This document shows, one piece after another, positions 14,370-22,814 of a stretch of 34,143 bases of DNA; position 1 is the stretch's first letter; each line of letters begins with the position of its first letter. A program made the position numbers and the translations under genes. Under the pieces are notes generated by a model. The model did no database searches, had not been told where the DNA came from, and saw only the letters and a program-made list of their open reading frames with translations. The DNA comes from Micrococcaceae bacterium (GTDB taxonomy: Bacteria; Actinomycetota; Actinomycetes; Actinomycetales; Micrococcaceae): contig JAODMR010000085.1 of assembly GCA_025465475.1 (NCBI GenBank), positions 1-34,143 of the forward strand, given 5' to 3'.

Positions 14370-15046
14370 GCAGGATTTTGATCGTCGAAGACGAGGAGTC
14401 ATTCAGCGACCCGTTGTCCTACCTACTGGGCAAGGAAGGCTTCGAGGTTGGCGTCGTGGATAACGGCCTGGACGCGCTCACCGAATTCGACCGCGCCGGA
14501 GCCGACCTGGTGTTGCTCGATTTGCAGCTGCCCGGGCTGTCCGGAACGGAAGTATGCCGCCAGCTCCGCCAGCGTTCCAGTGTGCCGGTCATCATGCTCA
14601 CCGCCAAGGATTCGGAAATCGACAAGGTGGTGGGACTGGAGCTGGGCGCCGACGACTACGTCACCAAGCCCTACTCGTCCCGGGAGCTCGTGGCCCGCGT
14701 CCGGGCCGTGCTCCGGCGACAGGGCGAACAGGAGGAAATCCTCACCGCGACGGTTCAGGCAGGTCCGGTGCGGATGGATGTTGAACGGCACGTGGTCAGC
14801 ATCCGCGGCGAGCAGGTGTCCCTGCCCCTGAAGGAGTTTGAGCTGCTGGAGATGCTGCTCCGCAACGCCGGCAGGGTATTGACCCGCGGGCAGCTGATCG
14901 ACCGGATCTGGGGCTCCGACTACGTCGGGGACACCAAGACGCTCGACGTCCACGTCAAACGGCTGCGCGCCAAAATTGAGCCGGACCCGGCAGCACCCCG
15001 GCACCTGGTCACCGTGCGCGGCCTGGGCTACAAGTTTGAGCCCTGA
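14366..15046 (+). CDS. regX3: Response regulator RegX3
   Basis: A 226-residue OmpR/PhoB-class regulator. The receiver domain has the acidic pair Glu8-Asp9 (VEDEE), phospho-acceptor Asp52 (LLDLQLPG), the switch Thr79 and Lys101 (VTKPYSS). The C-terminal winged helix begins after about residue 125 and ends KLEPD-like with VTVRGLGYKFEP, the typical end of this class. Phosphorylated RegX3 binds PHO boxes such as the one at 13083-13126 to induce phosphate acquisition genes. The GTG start overlaps the senX3 stop (GTGA), so the two are translationally coupled. A long perfect hairpin lies downstream. Confidence 0.95.
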   Translation: MSRILIVEDEESFSDPLSYLLGKEGFEVGVVDNGLDALTEFDRAGADLVLLDLQLPGLSGTEVCRQLRQRSSVPVIMLTAKDSEIDKVVGLELGADDYVTKPYSSRELVARVRAVLRRQGEQEEILTATVQAGPVRMDVERHVVSIRGEQVSLPLKEFELLEMLLRNAGRVLTRGQLIDRIWGSDYVGDTKTLDVHVKRLRAKIEPDPAAPRHLVTVRGLGYKFEP

Positions 15047-15103
15047 TCCTCCCTAAAAAGACCTCGGCGGTTCCTAAAGCCACAGTGTCCGGTTCTTAAA
15101 CAA

Positions 15104-15138
15104 CAAGTGCCCGGCCCGAAATGCGGGCCGGGCACTTG
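15104..15138. terminator. Bidirectional hairpin between regX3 and lpqE-like gene
   Basis: CAAGTGCCCGGCCCG (15104-15118) pairs perfectly with CGGGCCGGGCACTTG (15124-15138), a 15-bp stem with a 5-nt loop. It lies between convergent genes. Neither side has a proper U-tract. Confidence 0.7.
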
Positions 15139-15157
15139 CTGTTGGTGCCGTTTTAGG

Positions 15158-15847
15158 TCAGCGGCTGGAGGACGTCGCCAACGACGACGCCTCGTCCCCC
15201 GACTGCGGAGAAGCCAGTCCGCTTGACGTGGCGCCGCTGGTAGCGCCGCTGGTGGCAGCCTCTGAGGCAGTGTCAGCGGAGGTGCGCGACGACGTCGACG
15301 TTGACGTTGACGTCGACGTCGACGTCGAGGAGGAGCTGGAGGTTGCACCACTGGGAACGTAGGCCGCGTACTCGGGAAGGGTGCCGTCAAAAACGGGGAC
15401 GCTCAGGTCCGCGCTCTGCGGCCCGGTCTGCCCGTTCTGGCTGAACTTCAATGGTTCCAGCGACCCCGGCATTTCGGAGACCCTGCTGAGGATTGCTGCC
15501 TCAGTCGACTTATCCAGCGTGTAGGAGCCGTGGCTGGGAATGCTGAACTGGGTCCGGGAGCCGGCGGCACCGGTGATGGTCAACTGGATTTCCTGGTCCG
15601 AGCCGTTGGCGACAGCCCCGATCAGGCGCCCCTCCTGGTCCTTCCCCGCGGAGATCACCAGCAAATTCCGGAGGTCCAGGCGGCCCAAGGAGGCGTTGAC
15701 GCCGTCCGCGACGGTGGAGATCTCCGTGGTGGCCTGCGGGTTGGTATAGGTGCAACCGGACACGGCAAGCATGCCTGCGCCCAGCGCAGCAACCACCACC
15801 ACCCGCTGTGCACGATTGAGGACCCGGTTGCTCGCAGCGAATCTCAC
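15158..15847 (-). CDS. LpqE-like lipoprotein with Ser/Thr tail
   Basis: A 229-residue exported lipoprotein. The N-terminus is basic (RFAASNRVLNRAQR), followed by a hydrophobic core (VVVVAALGAGMLAV) and a lipobox ending SGC, with Cys32 predicted to be lipidated. The mature domain (about 33-165) contains LRNLLVISAGKDQEGRLIGAVANGSDQEIQLTI, like a small beta-sandwich chaperone-type fold. It is followed by a low-complexity Ser/Thr/Ala tail of about 60 residues encoded by a hexanucleotide array. Its place divergent from carD matches mycobacterial lpqE (Rv3584 next to Rv3583c), which is my basis for the name. The function is unknown. The GTG start has the SD GAGGAG (15861-15856) 8 nt upstream. Confidence 0.75.
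   Translation of the reverse strand: MRFAASNRVLNRAQRVVVVAALGAGMLAVSGCTYTNPQATTEISTVADGVNASLGRLDLRNLLVISAGKDQEGRLIGAVANGSDQEIQLTITGAAGSRTQFSIPSHGSYTLDKSTEAAILSRVSEMPGSLEPLKFSQNGQTGPQSADLSVPVFDGTLPEYAAYVPSGATSSSSSTSTSTSTSTSTSSRTSADTASEAATSGATSGATSSGLASPQSGDEASSLATSSSR
15290..15328 (-). repeat. In-frame hexanucleotide array (Ser-Thr repeats)
   Basis: About 6.5 units of the hexamer read on the minus strand as TCGACG (two units TCAACG), coding alternating Ser-Thr in the lipoprotein tail. Because the unit is 6 nt, copy-number changes by slippage keep the frame and alter only tail length. Confidence 0.8.
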
Positions 15848-16093
15848 GTCTAAAACTCCTCAGGGAAGGGGCAAACAATATTCGCCCCTAGCCTATCGGC
15901 AAATCCGGTGCCAAACCCCGCAGCGAGCCGCGGCACAGCCACCGATGCGGGCATTGATGCGCTGAGGCAACCTCTTGGAATGCACTTTTGGCGCATTTAG
16001 TCAAGAGCTGAAAGGGGGCCCATCAGACTGTGGCAGGCGGCTCTAGCCGCCGCTGACCTGCGAAAACACTCAGGAGCACCGGCTGAATCGTGA

Positions 16094-16099
16094 TAAACT
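16094..16099 (+). promoter_or_regulatory. -10 hexamer of carD promoter
   Basis: TAAACT, 25 nt before the carD ATG, leaving room for the leader with the SD AAGGGAGA (16111-16118). No clear -35. The surrounding TAAACTGGTA also occurs upstream of rlmB (19627). Confidence 0.5.
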
Positions 16100-16124
16100 G
16101 GTACCCGGGAAAGGGAGAATCCAC

Positions 16125-16607
16125 ATGGTTTTTGAAGTCGGCGAGACAGTAGTTTACCCCCACCACGGTGCAGCAAAGATCGAGGAGATCAAAATGCGCA
16201 CCATCAAGGGCGAAGAGAAGATGTATCTCAAGCTGAAGGTGGCCCAGGGTGACCTGACCATCGAGGTACCGGCGGAAAACGTGGATCTGGTTGGCGTACG
16301 TGACGTAGTGGGCAAGGAAGGCCTGGAGCACGTCTTTGACGTTCTGCGCGCCGAGTTCACCGAAGAGCCGACCAACTGGTCGCGGCGTTACAAGGCCAAC
16401 CTGGAAAAGCTGGCCTCAGGTGACGTCATCAAGGTGGCAGAGGTTGTCCGCGACCTGTGGCGCCGGGACCACGACCGCGGCCTGTCAGCCGGAGAAAAGC
16501 GGATGCTGGCGAAGGCGCGGCAGATCCTGATCTCCGAACTGGCGTTGGCCGAGAAGACGGATGAGGACAAGGCAGCCACGGTGCTGGATGAGGTCCTCGC
16601 TTCCTAG
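16125..16607 (+). CDS. carD: RNA polymerase-binding transcription factor CarD
   Basis: A 160-residue essential actinobacterial regulator that binds the RNA polymerase beta subunit and stabilises open complexes, notably at rRNA promoters. The N-terminal RNAP-interaction (Tudor-like) domain spans about 1-55 ([20 protein letters not shown], with KMYLKLKV). The helical DNA-binding domain includes Trp85 ([10 protein letters not shown]), the residue that wedges into the upstream edge of the transcription bubble and carries the same number in the mycobacterial protein. The ATG has SD AAGGGAGA 6 nt upstream, unlike its leaderless neighbours. A strong terminator follows, so carD can be monocistronic ahead of ispD. 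Confidence 0.97.
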   Translation: MVFEVGETVVYPHHGAAKIEEIKMRTIKGEEKMYLKLKVAQGDLTIEVPAENVDLVGVRDVVGKEGLEHVFDVLRAEFTEEPTNWSRRYKANLEKLASGDVIKVAEVVRDLWRRDHDRGLSAGEKRMLAKARQILISELALAEKTDEDKAATVLDEVLAS

Positions 16608-16631
16608 CAACAGCGCGGCGGAGCACGCATT

Positions 16632-16663
16632 AACCCCGGAACCTTCTGGTTCCGGGGTTTTTT
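16632..16663 (+). terminator. Intrinsic terminator after carD
   Basis: AACCCCGGAACC (16632-16643) pairs with GGTTCCGGGGTT (16648-16659) across a TTCT loop, followed by TTTT. This is the best classical rho-independent terminator in the window. Confidence 0.9.
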
Positions 16664-16674
16664 GTGCCTCCGGA

Positions 16675-16680
16675 TACGCT
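16675..16680 (+). promoter_or_regulatory. -10 hexamer for ispD
   Basis: TACGCT followed by 7 nt and the ATG at 16688. It lies just after the carD terminator, so ispD-ispF probably start here as a leaderless mRNA. Confidence 0.5.
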
Positions 16681-16687
16681 TAGCCCC

Positions 16688-17470
16688 ATGGCTTCAAACG
16701 TTCAACCAGGAATCGCCGTCATCGTCGTAGCTGCCGGAAGTGGGGAACGCCTCGGGTACGGCATGCCCAAGGCCAAGGTGCCGTTGGGTGGTGAACCGCT
16801 GCTGGTGCACGCCCTGAGGGGAGTGCTGGCCGCCGGCGTCGCCAGCCAAATCGTCGTCGCTGTGCCCCGCGGCAACGACGAACTTCGGCTGCTCAGCGAA
16901 ACGCTCACCGTGGAGACCGCCGGCGAACTGCGGCCCGACATCACCGTGGTCGATGGCGGCAGCACCCGCTCCGAATCCGTGCGGGCAGCCCTGGAAAGCG
17001 TCGCCGCCGGAATTTCCGCCGTCCTTGTTCACGACGCCGCCCGCGCGCTAACGCCGCCGGAGGTCTTTCGGCGCGTCGCGGCTTCCCTGGCCGAGGGTGC
17101 CCTGGCCGTGATTCCGGCCCTCGCCGTGGTGGACACCATCAAGGAGGTCTCGCCCACCGGGCAGGACTCCGCCGTCGTCGCCCCCGAGCGAGTGGTGTCC
17201 ACCCCGTCCCGGCAACAACTGCGCGCCGTGCAGACCCCACAAGGGTTCGATCTGGCCACGCTGCGCAACGCGCACCAGGCGGCAGGGTCCCTGAATCCGA
17301 CCCAACTCGCGGGCATCACCGATGACGCCATGCTCGTGGAGGCCCTTGGCACCGAGGTCTTTGTGGTCCGCGGCTCCGCGCACAGCCTCAAAATCACCAC
17401 CCGCACAGATTTGCTGCTCGCCGAAGCCCTGCTCGAGGGCCAGATGGCGCCGCGCTGGGTGGAAGGCTGA
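16688..17470 (+). CDS. ispD: 2-C-methyl-D-erythritol 4-phosphate cytidylyltransferase
   Basis: A 260-residue enzyme of the MEP isoprenoid pathway that joins MEP and CTP to give CDP-ME. The N-terminal nucleotide-binding motif is [23 protein letters not shown] (about 13-35), with the conserved Arg and Lys residues. Later motifs are [31 protein letters not shown] and the C-terminal [12 protein letters not shown]. The start at 16688 is preferred: an upstream in-frame GTG at 16664 lies at the edge of the carD terminator and lacks an SD. It overlaps ispF by one base (TGATG), so the two are coupled. Confidence 0.95.
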   Translation: MASNVQPGIAVIVVAAGSGERLGYGMPKAKVPLGGEPLLVHALRGVLAAGVASQIVVAVPRGNDELRLLSETLTVETAGELRPDITVVDGGSTRSESVRAALESVAAGISAVLVHDAARALTPPEVFRRVAASLAEGALAVIPALAVVDTIKEVSPTGQDSAVVAPERVVSTPSRQQLRAVQTPQGFDLATLRNAHQAAGSLNPTQLAGITDDAMLVEALGTEVFVVRGSAHSLKITTRTDLLLAEALLEGQMAPRWVEG

Positions 17471-17970
17471 TGCCGGGCCTGCCCCCTGTGCTGCCGCGCA
17501 CAGGCATTGGCGTCGACATCCACGCCTTCGCCCCCGCGAACACTCCCACACCGCTCTGGCTCGCCGGCCTGCTGTGGCCGGGCGAACAGGGTCTGGCCGG
17601 TCATTCCGACGGCGACCCGGTGGCACACGCTGCAGCGGACGCGCTGTTCTCCGCGGCCGGGACGGGAGACCTCGGGACGCACTTCGGCACGTCCCGCCCC
17701 GAGTTCCGAGGCGCTGCCGGCACCACCCTGCTTGCCGAAGCGGCGCGCATTGTCCGCGCCGCCGGATTCGACATCGGCAACATTGCCGTCCAGTTCGTCG
17801 GCAACCGGCCCAAGTTCAGTCCCCGCCGGGAAGAGGCACAGGCCGCCCTCTCTGCCGCCGCCGGAGCTCCTGTCAGCGTCAGCGCCACGACGAGCGACGC
17901 GCTCGGTTTCACCGGCCGCGATGAGGGCATCACTGCCATCGCGACCGCCTTGGTTTACCCGATCCGTTAA
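17470..17970 (+). CDS. ispF: 2-C-methyl-D-erythritol 2,4-cyclodiphosphate synthase
   Basis: A 166-residue MEP-pathway enzyme that cyclises CDP-ME 2-phosphate to MEcPP with loss of CMP; it works as a trimer with zinc at each active site. Metal ligands Asp16 and His18 (GIGVDIHAF) and His53 are present, with the [11 protein letters not shown] signature. The C-terminal stretch [26 protein letters not shown] contains the CMP-binding and catalytic Thr region. The length is near the usual 155-165. It follows ispD with a 1-nt overlap; cysS starts 42 nt later from its own promoter. Confidence 0.96.
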   Translation: MPGLPPVLPRTGIGVDIHAFAPANTPTPLWLAGLLWPGEQGLAGHSDGDPVAHAAADALFSAAGTGDLGTHFGTSRPEFRGAAGTTLLAEAARIVRAAGFDIGNIAVQFVGNRPKFSPRREEAQAALSAAAGAPVSVSATTSDALGFTGRDEGITAIATALVYPIR

Positions 17971-18000
17971 TCCCGGCGGCCCGGGAGCCCGCACGTCGGC

Positions 18001-18006
18001 TAACCT
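18001..18006 (+). promoter_or_regulatory. -10 hexamer for leaderless cysS mRNA
   Basis: TAACCT followed by 6 nt and the GTG at 18013; no SD is present. Confidence 0.5.
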
Positions 18007-18012
18007 TGTCCA

Positions 18013-19446
18013 GTGACCCTGCGCTTTTACGATTCAGCCACCGCCGAAGTCCGCGACTTCGTCCCGCTCGTCGAGGGCAAGGCGTCCGTGTACTACTGCG
18101 GCGCAACCGTTCAGGGTGAACCACACATCGGCCATTTGCGGTCCGCGCTGGCGTTCGACCAGCTGGTCCGCTGGCTGCGCTACCGCGGCCTGGACGTCAC
18201 AGTGGTCCGCAACGTCACCGACATCGACGACAAGATCCTCAGCAAGAGCGCTGAATCGGGTGAACAGTGGTGGGCCCTGGCCTACCGGTTTGAGCAGGCG
18301 TTCGAGGACGCTTACGACGCGTTGGGCATCGGCAAGCCAAGCTACGAACCACGGGCGACGGGCCATATCCCCGAGATGCACGCCCTGATCCAGCAGTTGA
18401 TCGACCGCGGCCACGCCTATCCGGCCGCTGACTCATCCGGCGACGTCTACTTTGATGTGCGGTCCTGGCCCGAATATGGGTCCCTCACGCATCAGCACAT
18501 CGACGACATGCAGGCCGCCCCCGACGTGGAACCCGAATTCGTCGGCCGTAAGCGTGATCCCCGCGACTTTGCGCTCTGGAAGGGTGCCAAGGACGATGAA
18601 CCCGCCACCGCGTCCTGGCCCAGCCCCTGGGGTTCCGGCCGGCCCGGCTGGCACCTGGAATGCTCGGCGATGGTGGGCAAGTATCTGGGTGAGGCCTTCG
18701 ACATTCACGGCGGCGGCCTGGACCTGCGCTTCCCGCACCACGAAAACGAGCTTGCCCAGTCGCGGGCAGCCGGTTTGCCGTTCGCGAACTTCTGGCTGCA
18801 CAACGGCCTGGTCACCTTCCGGGGCGAAAAGATGAGCAAATCCATCGGCAACACCGTGGGCCCGGCCGAGCTGCTTGGCACGGCCCGGCCGCTGGTGGTC
18901 CGGTACTACCTCGGCCAGGCCAACTACCGGTCCGTGCTGGACTACCGGCCCGAGTCCCTCACCGAAGCGGCCGCAGCGGTGGAGCGGATCGAAGGCTTCC
19001 TGCTCAAGGCCCTGGCATCGGCTGCCCCGGACGGCGGCTACCAGCCTGCCACGGCAGCGGTCCCCGCGCCGTTTGAGGCGGCCATGGATGATGACCTGAA
19101 CATTCCCGCGGCGCTTGCGGTGCTCCACGACACGGTTCGGCGGGGCAACAGTGCCCTCGCTACGGCCGACGTGGACGGTACCGCAGCGGCGCTGCAGGAC
19201 GTGTGGAACATGACGGACGCCCTCGGCCTGAACCCGCTGGATCCGCAGTGGCGGCGCGCAACGGACGACGGCGGAGCGTTGCAGGCACTCTCGGCCCTGG
19301 TCTCCGAGCAGCTCGCAGCCCGCAGCGCCGCCCGGGCAGCCAAGGACTGGGCTGCCTCGGATGAGATCCGGAACCGGCTGGCCGCCGCGGGCATCGACAT
19401 CGCCGACTCCGCCGACGGTGCAACCTGGACGGTCCGCCGGAACTGA
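18013..19446 (+). CDS. cysS: Cysteinyl-tRNA synthetase
   Basis: A 477-residue class I synthetase charging tRNA-Cys. Cys29 (YYCGATVQG) is the first zinc and cysteine ligand. The HIGH motif is HIGH at 38-41 and the KMSKS loop is at 273-277. [23 protein letters not shown] supply the remaining zinc ligands. The C-terminal helical anticodon-binding DALR-type region ([31 protein letters not shown]) is intact. GTG start with leaderless spacing. The last codons and the stop lie inside a short tandem repeat (19439-19517) that continues downstream; the protein end (WTVRRN) still looks normal. This position, after ispF, is as in mycobacterial cysS1. Confidence 0.96.
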   Translation: MTLRFYDSATAEVRDFVPLVEGKASVYYCGATVQGEPHIGHLRSALAFDQLVRWLRYRGLDVTVVRNVTDIDDKILSKSAESGEQWWALAYRFEQAFEDAYDALGIGKPSYEPRATGHIPEMHALIQQLIDRGHAYPAADSSGDVYFDVRSWPEYGSLTHQHIDDMQAAPDVEPEFVGRKRDPRDFALWKGAKDDEPATASWPSPWGSGRPGWHLECSAMVGKYLGEAFDIHGGGLDLRFPHHENELAQSRAAGLPFANFWLHNGLVTFRGEKMSKSIGNTVGPAELLGTARPLVVRYYLGQANYRSVLDYRPESLTEAAAAVERIEGFLLKALASAAPDGGYQPATAAVPAPFEAAMDDDLNIPAALAVLHDTVRRGNSALATADVDGTAAALQDVWNMTDALGLNPLDPQWRRATDDGGALQALSALVSEQLAARSAARAAKDWAASDEIRNRLAAAGIDIADSADGATWTVRRN

Positions 19447-19517
19447 AGAGGCCGCACTGAATGGCCCCGGAACTGAAGCGGCCCCGGAGGGCACGGGCAG
19501 AACTTAACGGCCCCGGA
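19439..19517. repeat. Degenerate 15-bp repeats at the cysS 3' end
   Basis: Related units GGAACTGAAGAGGCC (19439-19453), GCACTGAATGGCCCC (19454-19468), GGAACTGAAGCGGCC (19469-19483) and, after an interruption, AGAACTTAACGGCCCC (19500-19515). The first three are in exact 15-bp tandem. The array starts within the final codons of cysS. The rest of the 276-bp gap to rlmB holds only candidate promoters. Confidence 0.6.
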
Positions 19518-19626
19518 GGAAACGGCGCGGACCCGGGTAAGTGAGGTGCCGGCAGCTGAACCAGCCCTTGGAACCCTGACGGGACCGGGGTGACGCCTGC
19601 CGGCGCGGACTGCAACTCCAGCCCGG

Positions 19627-19632
19627 TAAACT
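19627..19632 (+). promoter_or_regulatory. Upstream candidate -10 for rlmB
   Basis: TAAACT within TAAACTGGTATCGGG, very like the carD -10 context TAAACTGGTACCCGGG at 16094. It would give a leadered transcript about 90 nt upstream of rlmB. Confidence 0.35.
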
Positions 19633-19710
19633 GGTATCGGGTCCCGTGTGGCCTGCACGCGTTACTTCCGAATTTTCGGGGCCCGCAGGTCGGGTTCCAG
19701 CACCGACCGT

Positions 19711-19716
19711 TAGGGT
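19711..19716 (+). promoter_or_regulatory. -10 hexamer for leaderless rlmB mRNA
   Basis: TAGGGT followed by 6 nt and the ATG at 19723; no SD is seen. Confidence 0.5.
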
Positions 19717-19722
19717 TTCACC

Positions 19723-20718
19723 ATGGCCAACAATTCCCGCGCAGGGGCAGTGCGCAAGCTCAAAAAAGGCCCCACGGTCGGTACGGGCGGACACGGACGT
19801 AAAGCGCTGGAGGGTAAGGGTCCCACCCCCAAGGCCGAGGACCGCACCTATCACAAGGCGCACAAGAACAAGCAGCTGTCGGAACGCTCCGCAGCCAAGC
19901 GGAGCTCAGGCCCCGGCGGCAGCCGCGGACGCAGTGGACCCAAGGGCCGCGCGACCGAGGAGATGGTCACCGGCCGCAACTCCGTCGTCGAAGCCCTGCG
20001 CGCCGGTGTCCCCGCCAAGACCCTGTACGTAGCCGTCCGCATCGAGATGGACGACCGCGTCCGCGAATCACTCAAGCTCGCAGCCGATCGCGGCGTGCCG
20101 CTGATGGAAGTCCACAAGCCCGAACTGGACCGGCTCACCGACGACGCCGTGCACCAGGGCCTGGCCCTGCAGATTCCCCCCTATGAGTACGAGGACGCCG
20201 TCGAATCGGCGCAGGATGTGCTGACCAAGTGGAAAAAGGGGTACATCAACAACGCGCCGCTATTCGTCGCCCTGGATGGCATCACTGACCCGCGCAACCT
20301 CGGCGCGATCATCCGCAGCGTCTCCGCTTTCCGCGGCCACGCCGTCATCGTGCCCGAACGCCGCAGCGTCGGCGTGACAGCCGCGGCCTGGAAAACCAGC
20401 GCCGGTGCCGCGGTCCGCGTTCCCGTGGTCCGCGCCCCCAACCTCAACCGGGCACTCGGCGCCTTCAAGGACATGGGCATCTACGTGCTGGGCCTGGATG
20501 GCGACGGCGACGTGTCCCTGCCCGACCTGGCGCTGGCCACGGAGCCGATCTGCATCGTCGTCGGCTCCGAAGGCAAGGGCCTGTCCCGGCTGGTCCGGGA
20601 GAACTGCGATCAGATCGTCTCCATTCCGATCGACTCGGCGATGGAATCCCTGAACGCTTCCATGGCCGTTGGCATCAGCCTCTACGAGATCTCCAAACAA
20701 CGCAGCACCACGGCCTGA
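19723..20718 (+). CDS. rlmB: 23S rRNA 2'-O-methyltransferase (RlmB/SpoU family)
   Basis: A 331-residue SPOUT-class RNA methyltransferase expected to methylate the 2'-hydroxyl of a guanosine in 23S rRNA (G2251 in E. coli numbering for RlmB). The first 80 or so residues are a very basic, Gly/Lys/Arg-rich extension, typical of actinobacterial homologues and likely RNA-binding. Next is the L30e-like substrate-binding domain starting VTGRNSVVEAL (about 82-155). The knotted catalytic domain has motif 1 DGITDPRNLGAIIRS, motif 2 IVVGSEGKGLS and motif 3 IPIDSAMESLNASMAVGISLYE. It could be a related TrmH-type enzyme with a different target nucleotide. glgX begins 3 nt after its stop. Confidence 0.88.
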   Translation: MANNSRAGAVRKLKKGPTVGTGGHGRKALEGKGPTPKAEDRTYHKAHKNKQLSERSAAKRSSGPGGSRGRSGPKGRATEEMVTGRNSVVEALRAGVPAKTLYVAVRIEMDDRVRESLKLAADRGVPLMEVHKPELDRLTDDAVHQGLALQIPPYEYEDAVESAQDVLTKWKKGYINNAPLFVALDGITDPRNLGAIIRSVSAFRGHAVIVPERRSVGVTAAAWKTSAGAAVRVPVVRAPNLNRALGAFKDMGIYVLGLDGDGDVSLPDLALATEPICIVVGSEGKGLSRLVRENCDQIVSIPIDSAMESLNASMAVGISLYEISKQRSTTA

Positions 20719-20721
20719 GCC

Positions 20722-22809
20722 ATGTCGCTCAGGGAGGTTCCCTCCAGCCGGATCACCCGCCCCGCACCGTCCAGGTCCTTTCCACTGGGTGTCAGCACCG
20801 CCCCGGCCGGATATTCCGATGATGCGGTGAACCTGGCCGTGTTCGCCCCGGACGTGGACAGCCTGATGGTGTTCGTGCAGCCGCCCGGACGCATGTGGCG
20901 TTCCACCGTGCTGCCGGACTTGACCGACGGCGTTCATCACGGCGTCATAGCGGACCTTCCGGTGGGAAGCCGGTATGGGCTGCTGCCTTTGGCCGAAGGC
21001 AGCTCGGGGAGAGGCGTTAGCCCGCAAACCGTCCAGCTGCTGCTGGACCCGTACGGACGCGGCATTGATGAGCGGGTCGGCCCGGAGGGCTGCCTGTATT
21101 CCTCCGTCCGGCTGGAGGATTCCTTTGACTGGGACGGGGACACGGCGCCCCTGACCCCGTGGCGGGACACCGTGCTCTATGAGGCCCACGTCAAGGGCCT
21201 GACCATGCTGCACCCGGATATTCCGGCGGACATCCGCGGCAGCTACGCGGCCCTCGCGCACCCGGCACTGCTGACCCACCTGCAGGAACTGGGGGTCACC
21301 GCCGTCGAGCTGTTGCCCATCCACTTCCACCTGGACGAGCCGCACCTGCAGGAGCTGGGCCTGCCCAATTACTGGGGCTACAACACGCTGGGATACTTTG
21401 CCCCGCAGGTCTCCTACGCCAGTGCCGCCGCCCGGGCTGCGGGACTGCAAGCGGTGCAGGACGAACTCAAGACGGCCATCAAGGCGCTGCACGGTGCCGG
21501 CATCGAAGTCATCCTCGACGTGGTGTACAACCACACCGCCGAAGGCACCATTGACCGTCCGGCCCTGAGCTGGCGAGGGTTGGCGGACCGCACCTATTAC
21601 CGGCACGACGGCGCCGCCTATGACGACACCACCGGATGCGGCAACACGCTCGACTTCAGCAAACCGCGGGTGGTCCAGCTGGCCCTGGACTCGCTGCGCT
21701 ACTGGGTCGAGGAATTCCACATCGACGGGTTCCGCTTTGACCTGGCCGTCTCCCTGAGCCGGAATGAAGCGAACGAGTTCCGGCCCGGCCACCCTTTCCT
21801 CATCGCCGCCGCAACTGACAGCACCTTGGCGGGCGTCAAGCTCATTTCCGAGCCCTGGGACCTGGGTCCCGACGGCTGGCAGACGGGCCGCTTTCCACCC
21901 GGGTGGGCTGACTGGAACGACCACTTCCGCGACTCCATCCGCGACTTCTGGCTCACCGACCAGGCGGCCATGCGGCACGGAGGGCACACCGGGCCGCTGT
22001 CCCGGTTGGCAGACAGCCTCGCCGGCTCCTTGGAACTTTTCGCCGCCTCCGGCCGCGGACAACTGTCCTCCATCAACTTCATCACCGCGCACGACGGGTT
22101 CACCTTGCGCGACCTGGTCAGCTACGACCGCAAGCACAACGAGGACAACGGCGAGCAGAACCGGGACGGCAGCGACGGAAACCGCAGCTGGAACCACGGC
22201 GTGGAAGGTCCGTCGGAGAACGAAGCAATCGAGGCGGCCCGCGGGCTGACCAGCCGCAACATGATGGCGACTCTGATGCTGTCCCTGGGCGTGCCCATGA
22301 TCACCGCCGGCGACGAGTTGGGCAGGACGCAGCACGGCAACAACAACGCGTACTGCCAGGACAACGAAATGACGTGGCTGGACTGGACCTTGGATCCGGC
22401 CGCCCGGGAGATGCTGGCAGCAACGAAACGGCTCATCCGGGTGCGGCGCGAGTTCCTGGAACGCCAGCCACGCAGCTATCCGGCCCCGGGCAAGGGCGCG
22501 TACCTGCACTGGTACGCCGCCAACGGCCTGCCGATGAGCCCTGAACAGTGGCGGGCACCGGACAACCGCGTCCTGCAATTGCGGATGGGCTCGGCGAAGG
22601 GCGTACTGGACGGGCTGATCGTCATCAACGCGTCGCTGACCGACGTCGACGTGGTGTTGCCGGCGGACGCCAGCTCCGAACGGGCCGGGGACACATACCG
22701 GTTGCAGCTGACGACGGCGTCCAACTACGAAAAGGTCCGCGGCACCGAAGCGCGGGCAGGGAGCAAGCACCGCGTTCCGGCCAACTCGGTCAACGTCTTC
22801 CGCTGCTGA
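20722..22809 (+). CDS. glgX: Glycogen debranching enzyme GlgX
   Basis: A 695-residue GH13 isoamylase-type enzyme that cleaves alpha-1,6 branch points of glycogen, mainly short limit branches left by phosphorylase. An N-terminal CBM48-like beta-sandwich (about 20-120) precedes the (beta/alpha)8 barrel. Barrel motifs are DVVYNHTAEG, then GFRFDLAVS with nucleophile Asp340, ISEPWDLG with acid/base Glu377, and TAHDGFTLRDLV. The GDELGRTQHGNNNAYCQDNE stretch is characteristic of GlgX. No SD is evident before the ATG; its closeness to rlmB suggests cotranscription and coupling. An AGGGAGG/CCTCC hairpin lies within the first codons. It is convergent with glgP across a repeat-filled gap. Confidence 0.92.
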   Translation: MSLREVPSSRITRPAPSRSFPLGVSTAPAGYSDDAVNLAVFAPDVDSLMVFVQPPGRMWRSTVLPDLTDGVHHGVIADLPVGSRYGLLPLAEGSSGRGVSPQTVQLLLDPYGRGIDERVGPEGCLYSSVRLEDSFDWDGDTAPLTPWRDTVLYEAHVKGLTMLHPDIPADIRGSYAALAHPALLTHLQELGVTAVELLPIHFHLDEPHLQELGLPNYWGYNTLGYFAPQVSYASAAARAAGLQAVQDELKTAIKALHGAGIEVILDVVYNHTAEGTIDRPALSWRGLADRTYYRHDGAAYDDTTGCGNTLDFSKPRVVQLALDSLRYWVEEFHIDGFRFDLAVSLSRNEANEFRPGHPFLIAAATDSTLAGVKLISEPWDLGPDGWQTGRFPPGWADWNDHFRDSIRDFWLTDQAAMRHGGHTGPLSRLADSLAGSLELFAASGRGQLSSINFITAHDGFTLRDLVSYDRKHNEDNGEQNRDGSDGNRSWNHGVEGPSENEAIEAARGLTSRNMMATLMLSLGVPMITAGDELGRTQHGNNNAYCQDNEMTWLDWTLDPAAREMLAATKRLIRVRREFLERQPRSYPAPGKGAYLHWYAANGLPMSPEQWRAPDNRVLQLRMGSAKGVLDGLIVINASLTDVDVVLPADASSERAGDTYRLQLTTASNYEKVRGTEARAGSKHRVPANSVNVFRC

Positions 22810-22814
22810 CCCTG

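Noticed and set aside
15104-15138. Possible riboswitch or attenuator
   Set aside because: It lies between the 3' ends of two convergent genes, where a bidirectional terminator is the simpler reading.
16664-16687. Longer ispD beginning with GTG at 16664
   Set aside because: It begins at the edge of the carD terminator, has no SD, and lies upstream of the -10 hexamer that fits the ATG at 16688.
20260-22770. A very long open frame on the minus strand opposite rlmB and glgX
   Set aside because: Its composition is that of the complement of a high-GC gene, it shows no recognisable motif, and glgX on the plus strand has complete catalytic motifs.
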